Assembly (NCBI GenBank): GCA_017743585.1
Contig: JAGHYP010000159.1
Location: forward strand, 1-6,745
Reading direction: 5' to 3'
DNA: 6,745 bases
Source: Chloroflexota bacterium
GTDB lineage: Bacteria; Chloroflexota; Anaerolineae; Aggregatilineales; UBA2796
Part shown: positions 1-5,268 of the stretch, one piece after another
Numbering within the stretch: the first letter of the stretch is position 1
Layout of the letters: the number at the start of each line of letters is the position of its first letter
Notes under the pieces: model-generated
Told to the model about the DNA's origin: nothing
The model's input: only the letters and a program-made list of their open reading frames with translations
The model's database searches: none
Made by a program: the position numbers and the translations under genes

Positions 1-129
1 ACTTGGGATAACTTGTACTTGCAGGTGTTGAGCATCGCCCAGCCGCAAGACCACGCCTTCGCCAAAGCGTTTGGTCAAATCTTTCAGCGTGGCATCCAGC
101 GCTCTCAGGCGTCCATCGTCAGTGGTCAT
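1..129 (-). CDS. recA: RecA recombinase, N-terminal fragment (cut by window edge)
   Basis: RecA is the ATP-dependent DNA strand-exchange protein of homologous recombination and, in most bacteria, the co-protease that triggers the SOS response. Only the first 43 codons lie in the window, reading leftward from the ATG at 129-127; the frame is open to base 1. The peptide has the small N-terminal oligomerisation helix of RecA (residues about 8-21, LRALDATLKDLTKRF) followed by GEGVVLRLGD, matching the conserved 'FGKGSIMRLG' region. It ends at VQVIPS, which corresponds to the segment just before the 'TGSLSLD' strand of the ATPase core. The Walker A motif would lie beyond the window. The start is placed as in known RecA proteins; the ribosome site is weak (GAGAG directly before the ATG, GAGG about 11 bases upstream). 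The gene follows padR in the same direction after 104 bases, with its own promoter-like sequence in between. Identity rests on a short stretch but the motif match is good. Confidence 0.85.
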   Translation of the reverse strand, partial: MTTDDGRLRALDATLKDLTKRFGEGVVLRLGDAQHLQVQVIPS

Positions 130-174
130 CTCTCAAGCATCCTCAACTTCTGAAGCTGATCGCCTTGAAAACCT

Positions 175-203
175 TCTATACGAGCGAGTTATCGCTTGGG
201 CAA
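175..203 (-). promoter_or_regulatory. putative sigma-70-type promoter of recA
   Basis: On the minus strand TTGCCC (plus positions 198-203) and TATAGA (175-180) are separated by exactly 17 bases, a good match to the vegetative -35/-10 consensus. Transcription would start near position 168, giving a leader of about 40 bases before the recA ATG at 129. It lies in the padR-recA gap, so recA need not depend on padR read-through. This is pattern recognition only. Confidence 0.5.
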
Positions 204-206
204 GCG
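193..206. promoter_or_regulatory. 14-bp perfect inverted repeat overlapping the recA -35 (possible operator)
   Basis: CGCTTG-GG-CAAGCG is a perfect 6-bp inverted repeat with a 2-base centre. It covers the proposed -35 hexamer of recA. With so short a centre it would form a poor RNA hairpin, so a protein-binding site is the likelier reading. It does not resemble the E. coli (CTG-N10-CAG) or Bacillus (CGAAC-N4-GTTCG) LexA boxes. The binding protein is unknown; chance occurrence in GC-rich sequence is possible. Confidence 0.3.
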
Positions 207-233
207 CACATGCTGCCGCGATGCCGATGCTTC

Positions 234-956
234 TCAACGCTCTTCCGCTCGCTCGTCGCCTGTAGGTTGCTTTGGATCGGTCAGGTTGATCTCGGTGCGC
301 ACGGCAGGCGGCGTCGGCACTCGCTCGGGCGGCACGCGCTGTGTCGGCAGCTTGTGAACCGAGTCAGGGTCTTGTGGCAGGATGACTTGGCGGTCGCGCG
401 GCACAAAGTTCGGCTCAGGGGTAGGTTCAGGCTCGTCAGGCGCTTGTGCTTCCCAAGCGGGGATGAACTCTTTGAGCCAAGCTAGCTCGGCTTCCAGCAT
501 GTGCAGCCGATGCTCATACATGGCGGCGAGCGCAAAAGGTAGTGTCGGCTTTTCTTGCGCGTATGCCTCGCGGCAGCGCAGAATCTGAAGGCCCAGGTCT
601 TGCTGCCTGCTCAAAAGTGCCGTCAGCACTTGACTCTTTTTGAGCGCCGAGAGATTCGCCAAGCCTTGCTCAAAGCCTCTGTCGTAGGCGCGCGCTGTGC
701 CGAGCAGATCGGCAATAGCCGTCTGCAGCACGCCTGTGCCTGCTGCGCTGATGGAAAAAAGGCGGCGTCCTTCGCTATCGGTCTCTTGCTGCACCAGACC
801 TTGCCGCTCTAGCTTATCCAGCACGTAATACATCGAAGAGACGCCGATGGCAGTCCAGCGCCGAATGCCGCGCTGCTCGATAATCTTGTTCAGCTCGTGG
901 TCGTAGCTCGGCTTCTCGTAGAGCAAGCTGAGAATGGTCAGCTCGGCGTCAGTCAT
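234..956 (-). CDS. PadR-family transcriptional regulator with proline-rich C-terminal extension
   Basis: A 240-residue cytoplasmic DNA-binding protein. Residues 1-75 form the PadR winged helix: an opening helix (AELTILSLLYEKPSYDHEL), the recognition-helix region with the family hallmark GVSSMYYVLDKLERQGLV (38-55), and a wing ending GRRLFSIS (63-70). Residues about 80-168 are mostly alpha-helical and match the usual PadR C-terminal dimerisation domain, including a long amphipathic helix around EHRLHMLEAELAWLKEF (148-164). From about 172 the protein departs from the family: a 70-residue tail rich in Pro, Glu, Asp and Arg with no obvious fold. PadR proteins are typically about 110-180 residues, so the tail is an addition. 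PadR regulators are usually ligand-responsive repressors acting on their own and a neighbouring gene; the target here is not known, with recA just downstream and the membrane-protein gene upstream. The ATG at 956 gives an intact winged helix; its ribosome site is weak. Family assignment is secure, function is not. Confidence 0.88.
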   Translation of the reverse strand: MTDAELTILSLLYEKPSYDHELNKIIEQRGIRRWTAIGVSSMYYVLDKLERQGLVQQETDSEGRRLFSISAAGTGVLQTAIADLLGTARAYDRGFEQGLANLSALKKSQVLTALLSRQQDLGLQILRCREAYAQEKPTLPFALAAMYEHRLHMLEAELAWLKEFIPAWEAQAPDEPEPTPEPNFVPRDRQVILPQDPDSVHKLPTQRVPPERVPTPPAVRTEINLTDPKQPTGDERAEER

Positions 957-967
957 GCTGATCCGCC

Positions 968-997
968 TTGCGCACCAGATTGTGCACGATTGCGCAC
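968..997. repeat. three phased 8-bp direct repeats in the padR leader (possible autoregulatory operator)
   Basis: On the plus strand TTGCGCAC (968-975), TTGTGCAC (980-987) and TTGCGCAC (990-997) recur at 12- and 10-base steps, close to one helical turn, so the copies would face the same side of the DNA. The core of each (TGCGCA or GTGCAC) is itself palindromic. They lie between the proposed padR -10 and the padR start codon, where a bound protein would block transcription. PadR autoregulation is known in the family, but known operators have a different shape, so the link to this PadR is inference. Confidence 0.4.
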
Positions 998-1004
998 GCT
1001 TATC

Positions 1005-1033
1005 AGCGTATCACGAATAATTGAGCGCGTCAA
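1005..1033 (-). promoter_or_regulatory. putative padR promoter
   Basis: Minus-strand TTGACG (plus 1028-1033) and TACGCT (1005-1010) are 17 bases apart, and the -10 is preceded by TGA, giving an extended -10 form (TGN). The -35 is strong and the -10 hexamer is weak. The leader to the padR ATG would be about 40 bases and would contain the three 8-bp repeats. Confidence 0.4.
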
Positions 1034-1039
1034 TCGCTC
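1023..1039 (-). terminator. weak candidate terminator hairpin after the membrane-protein gene
   Basis: Directly after the stop of the upstream membrane-protein gene, the minus strand reads GAGCG, a 7-base loop, then CGCTC, followed by the AT-rich AATTATT. The stem is only 5 bp and there is no clean T-run, so termination would be inefficient at best. The loop contains the proposed padR -35, so the same inverted repeat could instead be a DNA-level control site. Confidence 0.25.
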
Positions 1040-1042
1040 TTC

Positions 1043-2449
1043 TCACGGCACAAAGGGCGGTTGACCATCGGATACGATGGCAGGTAAGTTGTAGTAGCGC
1101 GCAATGCAGACATTTGTCCAGAAGTTTGGATCATCGGTCAGGTCCTCTCGCCCAAGAGCGCCATGAAAGGAGCGCGCACGCGCAAGCTCTGTTGTGCCAC
1201 TGAGCGATCTCAAGTAGGCATCGCGCTCGTCCCAAGCAGCAGCGTAAGCAGCTTGACGGCTCACGGCTTCCAGAGCAATTGGCAAGCTGTTCAACAGAAA
1301 ACCGACGGCGAGTATCGCCACGATAATCCGCGCATGCATGGGCAAATAGCCAAGCGGCTGTTCCTGTTTACGAAATGCAAGGGCAGAAAGATAGCCGAGA
1401 GCTGCTATGCCGCAAACTATCGCCCAGATAGACGCCGTCCAAGTACGTGGAGGGATATAGGTTGGGGTAACATAAGTCACAGGTACAAAAGGAGCAGCTG
1501 CGCCACCTAGTGTAAGCGCTACAACTATTAAAATGGTAAGTATCTGTTTTGACTTTCTCATTCCATGATAGTACGATAACAAGAAAAATACAAAAAACGT
1601 AGTAATGATACAGACTAAAGCGCTATGAATGATAAAGTCGAGCAAATTAAGCATTATCTTTGGTAAGTAGGCGATGATGAAAAGCAAATCAGGCTTAGCG
1701 TTCGCCACGCTCGCTCTCACGGCGTTACCAGGCGCTGCTACAAGCACTGCAGCACCTGCTAATGCGCCAAGCAGACTGGCTAGGAGGCGGCGTCTAGTTT
1801 GCTTGTGCTTGGATAAGATCAAGAAGGAGAACAACGAAAATATCTGCAGGGCAGTGAATGTGAACGAAAAGCCTGCCAGAAAGAAGCTCAAGCCGATTAA
1901 GATGAGCGTCACGCCAGTTTTTCTGGCGCTCAAGATGAGCGGAACGTACAAAGTCGACAACGCAAGCGAAAAGGTATAAGGCGCAGCTGAAGTATACCAG
2001 AAAAGTGACTCGTGTAGACTTGGCACGGCGCGCACAAATGCAGCAAGCAAAAGAACTGCTGCCGCCGCTGCGAACAGACGAATGTTTTCTTTCACAGCTG
2101 TGCCTCGCCTGAGAAGCACGTATATCGCGATGTATAGCAGAAGCGCCCAGATGCTCAGCGCCAGCATGATTGGCAAGCCCAGCCATTCAGCGCGCGGCGT
2201 GATCCCTTGAAAAGCTAACCCAGAAAATGTGCCTGTCCAATTCATATAGCCGTTTAATACGAATTCTACCCAACTAGGCTTAGCAGTAGCCGTGTTAGCT
2301 TCCGCTAGCGCTAAGTATCGCATATATATGCAATAATCGTCAGCCATGTACCGCATATAGAAGCTGCCGAGAGCTACGATCAGCAGCGGCACGGCGCAAG
2401 CGCCTATCACCAAGATTAACAACCAACGCTCATTGACTCTAGCGCTCAT
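1043..2449 (-). CDS. polytopic membrane protein, DUF6056-like (possible GT-C/GtrII-type)
   Basis: A 468-residue protein with about 11-12 predicted membrane helices (roughly 9-31, 91-114, 124-140, 156-174, 178-213, 221-239, 256-294, 302-320, 338-357, 372-390) and a soluble C-terminal tail from about 395. Just after the first helix is MADDYC (35-40), an acidic pair placed as in GT-C-like membrane glycosyltransferases. Further landmarks are HESLFWYTSAAPYTF (146-160) and APGNAVR (239-245). This pattern fits the DUF6056/GtrII-like membrane families, some of which transfer sugars to envelope polymers; the substrate cannot be told, and catalysis is inference. Its ATG at 2449 lies inside the end of lgt (11-bp overlap), with GAGG six bases upstream (2456-2459), so it is probably translationally coupled to lgt. 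The middle of the gene is strikingly AT-rich (about 34% GC over 1501-1680), unlike the neighbours, hinting at later acquisition. Confidence 0.7.
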   Translation of the reverse strand: MSARVNERWLLILVIGACAVPLLIVALGSFYMRYMADDYCIYMRYLALAEANTATAKPSWVEFVLNGYMNWTGTFSGLAFQGITPRAEWLGLPIMLALSIWALLLYIAIYVLLRRGTAVKENIRLFAAAAAVLLLAAFVRAVPSLHESLFWYTSAAPYTFSLALSTLYVPLILSARKTGVTLILIGLSFFLAGFSFTFTALQIFSLFSFLILSKHKQTRRRLLASLLGALAGAAVLVAAPGNAVRASVANAKPDLLFIIAYLPKIMLNLLDFIIHSALVCIITTFFVFFLLSYYHGMRKSKQILTILIVVALTLGGAAAPFVPVTYVTPTYIPPRTWTASIWAIVCGIAALGYLSALAFRKQEQPLGYLPMHARIIVAILAVGFLLNSLPIALEAVSRQAAYAAAWDERDAYLRSLSGTTELARARSFHGALGREDLTDDPNFWTNVCIARYYNLPAIVSDGQPPFVP

Positions 2450-3266
2450 TTGTAACCTCTTTCAGTGCAGCGGCGCGCCTATCTCTGAAGATGAACAGCC
2501 CTGCTGCGGCAGCGATTGCCACCAACGAGACGATCTGCGCAGTGGTCAGCGCAGGAATGCCCTGAATGCTGTGACTATCCAGCCGCAAAAAGTCCAGCAG
2601 GAAGCGGATGACAGCATACGAGACAATGTACAGCAGCGTGAGGTCGCCGTGCCTGCCTTGCGCGTGGAAGCGCTGCGCCAAGCTGATCAACAGCAGCGCC
2701 GTGCCGAGCATCCACAGCGACTCGTACAAAAACAGCGGGTGAAAACGCTCAAACTCAGCGTAGCCCGGCAAGCGATTGGTCGGATCGATATAAATTGCCC
2801 ATGGCAGGTCGCTTGGCGCGCCGTACAGCTCCTGATTGACGAAATTGCCCCAGCGCCCAATTGCCTGCCCGATTGCCATGCTTGGCGCGACTAGGTCGAG
2901 CCAGCGCAAGAGCGGCTGCTTGTGCCGACGCGCATACAGCCAAATGCCGATGATTCCGCCGACGATTCCGCCGTAAATGCCCAGTCCGCCGTTCCAGATC
3001 GCGAGCATCTGCAGTGGATTTTCGAGATAGTATTGCGTCGTCAGGCCGCTGGCAGGCGATGGCGTCAGGATGTGATAAATCCGCGCGCCGATCAACCCCG
3101 GGAGAACCGCCCACGTCAGCCCGTCCCAGATGTGCTTCGGCTCAAGCCCGAAGCGCGGCGCACGACGCGCTGCGATGTAAGCGCCGACGACCATGCCGCT
3201 GATCAGCAACAGCGCGTAAAAGCGGATGTAGAGCGGACCGAGATGGATGCCGTAAGCATCGAGCAT
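2439..3266 (-). CDS. lgt: prolipoprotein diacylglyceryl transferase
   Basis: Lgt transfers the diacylglyceryl group of phosphatidylglycerol to the lipobox cysteine of prolipoproteins, the first step in lipoprotein maturation, at the cytoplasmic membrane. The 275-residue product is a usual Lgt length with about seven membrane helices. Visible landmarks: GLIGARIYH (57-65), WNGGLGIYGGIVGG (91-104), the Lgt signature GRWGNFVNQELYG (137-149) with its conserved Arg and Asn, HPLFLYES (176-183), and RFLLDFLR (221-228) near the C-terminus. At the position where E. coli Lgt has His103 (in 'FHGG') this protein appears to have Tyr98. The frame continues upstream to an ATG at 3362, but I chose the Met at 3266 because MLDAYGIHLGPLYIRFYALL is the canonical Lgt opening, the extra 32 residues look non-membrane and unconserved, and a candidate -10 lies inside the longer version. 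The gene heads a probable two-gene transcript with the membrane-protein gene it overlaps. Confidence 0.93.
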   Translation of the reverse strand: MLDAYGIHLGPLYIRFYALLLISGMVVGAYIAARRAPRFGLEPKHIWDGLTWAVLPGLIGARIYHILTPSPASGLTTQYYLENPLQMLAIWNGGLGIYGGIVGGIIGIWLYARRHKQPLLRWLDLVAPSMAIGQAIGRWGNFVNQELYGAPSDLPWAIYIDPTNRLPGYAEFERFHPLFLYESLWMLGTALLLISLAQRFHAQGRHGDLTLLYIVSYAVIRFLLDFLRLDSHSIQGIPALTTAQIVSLVAIAAAAGLFIFRDRRAAALKEVTNER

Positions 3267-3303
3267 GGCTTCAAGCCTTTGCCTTGCGGTGCAAACGGCG
3301 CTG

Positions 3304-3309
3304 ATTGTA
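3304..3309 (-). promoter_or_regulatory. candidate -10 element for lgt
   Basis: TACAAT on the minus strand matches the -10 consensus at five of six bases and would start transcription about 30 bases before the chosen lgt ATG at 3266. No convincing -35 is seen 16-18 bases further up. It supports the shorter lgt start, since it lies inside the longer alternative reading frame. Confidence 0.35.
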
Positions 3310-3337
3310 GCGAATCTCTGGCTGCCGCGCCATGTTG

Positions 3338-3346
3338 TGCTATCAT
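3338..3346 (+). promoter_or_regulatory. candidate extended -10 promoter for dcd
   Basis: TGC followed by TATCAT (3341-3346) forms an extended -10 element (TGN plus five of six consensus bases). Extended -10 promoters can do without a good -35, and none is seen here. Transcription would start near 3353, about 33 bases before the dcd ATG at 3386. It is divergent to the lgt promoter, the two -10 elements being about 31 bases apart. Confidence 0.4.
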
Positions 3347-3385
3347 CATGCGCCATGTACATCTCACAAAAAATCTGAGGGCTGC

Positions 3386-3946
3386 ATGGGATTGAAAGCA
3401 GATCGCTGGATACGCTACATGGCGCAAGTGCATGGCATGATCGTGCCTTTTGTAGCAGAGCAAGTGCGCAAAGGCGTCATCAGCTACGGCTTATCCAGCT
3501 ACGGCTACGATATCCGCATCGCCGATGAGTTCCGCATCTTCACGCCGAATCCATACAACACAGTCGTCGATCCGAAGGCGATGGACGAGCGCTCGATGGT
3601 CATCTTTCGCGGCGAGCGCTGCATCATCCCACCGAATTCGTTCGCGCTCGGACGCACTGTGGAGTATTTCCGCATGCCGCCTGATACGCTCGGCATCGTG
3701 ATGGGCAAAAGCACGTATGCGCGTTGCGGCTTGGTGCTGAACGTCACGCCGCTAGAGCCCGCTTGGGAAGGCTACATCACGCTCGAGGTTTCTAACACCA
3801 CGCCGCTGCCTGCCGTCATCTACGCCAACGAAGGCATCGGACAAGTCCTGTTCTTCCAAGGCGATGAGCAGTGCGATGTGAATTACGCCCAGCGCAGAGG
3901 CAAATATCAAGGGCAGGCAGGCGTGACCCTGCCGCGCGTGGAGTGA
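3386..3946 (+). CDS. dcd: dCTP deaminase
   Basis: Dcd deaminates dCTP to dUTP, feeding dUMP to thymidylate synthase; it is a soluble homotrimer of the dUTPase fold. The 186-residue product is full length. Motifs in order: MGLKADRWIRYMA (1-13), the family's usual opening; GVISYGLSSYGYDIR (30-44); IIPPNSFALGRTVEYFR (80-96); GKSTYARCG (107-115), with Ser109 and Arg113 matching E. coli active-site Ser111 and Arg115; NVTPLEPAWEGYITLEVSNTT (119-139), with Glu134 matching the catalytic Glu138; and the C-terminal lid GKYQGQAGVTLP (172-183). The frame is open to an ATG at 3332, but 3386 gives the canonical N-terminus and has TGAGGG just upstream (3376-3381). It is the only plus-strand gene, divergent from lgt and convergent with argG, so it is probably transcribed alone. 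The sequence does not settle whether it also hydrolyses dUTP; the closest resemblance is to monofunctional enzymes. Confidence 0.96.
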   Translation: MGLKADRWIRYMAQVHGMIVPFVAEQVRKGVISYGLSSYGYDIRIADEFRIFTPNPYNTVVDPKAMDERSMVIFRGERCIIPPNSFALGRTVEYFRMPPDTLGIVMGKSTYARCGLVLNVTPLEPAWEGYITLEVSNTTPLPAVIYANEGIGQVLFFQGDEQCDVNYAQRRGKYQGQAGVTLPRVE

Positions 3947-3977
3947 TCTCGCGCCCACACGTGCAAAGCGCACACGA

Positions 3978-5252
3978 CTAATCGCGTTTGAAGCGGCTGT
4001 AATCGGGCGCGGCGTAGCGGCTGCGTCTGCCGCCTTCTTGCGCGACCAGCGCCTCGATCTTGTTTGGCAAGCCGAAGAGATTGATAAAACCCTCCGCGTC
4101 CCGCTGATCGTAGACGTCCATACGACCAAATGAGGCGTAATCTTCGCGATATAGGCTATACGGCGAGCGCCGCCCGCTGACGATCACATTACCTTTGTAA
4201 AGCTCAAGACGCACATCGCCTGTCATGGTGCGCTGCGTCACGTCCACAAAAGCGTCCAGCGCCTCGCGCAGCGGGCTGAACCACTGCCCGTTGTAGACCA
4301 GCTCAGCGTATTTGATCGCCAGCTGCAGCTTCATGTGCAGTGTCGCCTTATCTAGGCAGATGCTCTCAAGCGCCTGGTGCGCTTTGTAGAGAATTGTGCC
4401 ACCCGGCGTCTCGTACACGCCGCGCGACTTCATGCCGATCAAGCGATTTTCAACCATGTCCACGCGACCGATGCCGTGCTTCGCGCCCAGATCGTTCAGC
4501 GCCATGAATAGATCGAGGATGTCCATCGGCGCGCCATTGAGCGCGACAGGCACGCCTTCTTTGAAGCTGATCTCGATGGACTCAGTCTGGTCAGGCGCTG
4601 CTTGCGGGCTGGCTGTCAGCACGAACACGCTCTCTTCGGGCTTCGCCCAAGGGTCTTCTAGCAAGCCGCCTTCGTGACTCATGTGGAACAAGTTGCGGTC
4701 GCGGCTGTAGATAGATTTGAGCGTGGCGCTGATCGGGATGCCGCGCGCCTCGGCATAGGCGACTGCATCTTCGCGGCTGCGGATGTGCCATCTCTCGTCG
4801 CGCCATGGCGCGATGATGCCCAGCTTTGGATTGAGCGCCATCACACTCACTTCAAAGCGCACCTGATCGTTGCCCTTGCCCGTCGCGCCATGCGCTACAG
4901 CGTCCGCGCCTTCCTGCTCAGCGACCTCGACCAAGTGCTTGGCGATCAGCGGGCGCGCGAAAGACGTGCCGAGCAGGTACTCGCGCTCGTAGATCGCGCC
5001 TGCGCGCATGGTCGGCAGGATGAAATCGGTCAGGAACTCGCGGCGCAGGTCGCGGATGATCACCTTGCTGGCGCCGCTGCGGAGCGCCTTTTCTTCCAAC
5101 CCGTCCAGCTCTTCGCCTTGGCCGAGATTGGCTGTGAAGCAGATCACTTCAACGTTGTAGGTCTCGCGCAGCCAAGGCACAATCACTGATGTATCGAGTC
5201 CGCCGCTGTAGGCAAGCACAACCTTCTTATACTGTGAATACTTCTGAGACAT
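3978..5252 (-). CDS. argG: argininosuccinate synthase
   Basis: ArgG condenses citrulline and aspartate using ATP to give argininosuccinate, the next-to-last step of arginine synthesis, in the cytoplasm. The 424-residue product begins with the nucleotide-binding (PP-loop) domain AYSGGLDTS (14-22) and includes TSFARPLIAKHLVEVA (96-111), HGATGKGNDQVRFE (121-134), the synthetase-domain segment RDRNLFHMSHEGGLLEDPW (184-202), and KSRGVYETPGGTIL (275-288). These are diagnostic of the family, and the length is close to the usual 400-450. The frame stays open upstream to 5303 inside argD, but the Met at 5252 is chosen because it has a strong ribosome site and yields the normal short lead-in to the PP-loop. 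It is the last gene of the argB-argD-argG series, 16 bases after argD, and ends facing dcd. No truncation or missing key residue was noticed. Confidence 0.97.
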   Translation of the reverse strand: MSQKYSQYKKVVLAYSGGLDTSVIVPWLRETYNVEVICFTANLGQGEELDGLEEKALRSGASKVIIRDLRREFLTDFILPTMRAGAIYEREYLLGTSFARPLIAKHLVEVAEQEGADAVAHGATGKGNDQVRFEVSVMALNPKLGIIAPWRDERWHIRSREDAVAYAEARGIPISATLKSIYSRDRNLFHMSHEGGLLEDPWAKPEESVFVLTASPQAAPDQTESIEISFKEGVPVALNGAPMDILDLFMALNDLGAKHGIGRVDMVENRLIGMKSRGVYETPGGTILYKAHQALESICLDKATLHMKLQLAIKYAELVYNGQWFSPLREALDAFVDVTQRTMTGDVRLELYKGNVIVSGRRSPYSLYREDYASFGRMDVYDQRDAEGFINLFGLPNKIEALVAQEGGRRSRYAAPDYSRFKRD

Positions 5253-5258
5253 ACGCCT

Positions 5259-5264
5259 CTCCTT
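5259..5264 (-). promoter_or_regulatory. strong ribosome-binding site that fixes the argG start
   Basis: AAGGAG on the minus strand sits six bases before the ATG at 5252, inside the 16-base argD-argG gap. The longer argG frame starting at 5303 would begin within argD and ignore this site, so it argues for the 424-residue protein. Confidence 0.75.
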
Positions 5265-5268
5265 CCAT

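Noticed and set aside
165..485. Plus-strand open frames over the padR tail and the padR-recA gap
   Set aside because: They overlap a clear PadR gene and the recA promoter region, lack ribosome sites and have composition typical of antisense shadows.
1794..2186. Minus-strand frame of about 130 codons inside the membrane-protein gene
   Set aside because: It is in another frame of an intact, well-patterned membrane protein and shows no independent start signal or motif.
2947..2972. Short direct repeat (GATTCCGCCGA / GATTCCGCC) inside lgt
   Set aside because: It simply encodes the glycine-rich GGIVGGIIG segment of a membrane helix, so protein sequence explains it.
3481..3510. Repeated AGCTACGGCT near the 5' end of dcd
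   Set aside because: It encodes the conserved SYGLSSYGYD motif of dCTP deaminases.
3947..3977. Possible bidirectional terminator between dcd and argG (GTGC-AAAGC-GCAC, 3961-3973)
   Set aside because: The stem is only 4 bp and there is no T-run on either side; too weak to call.
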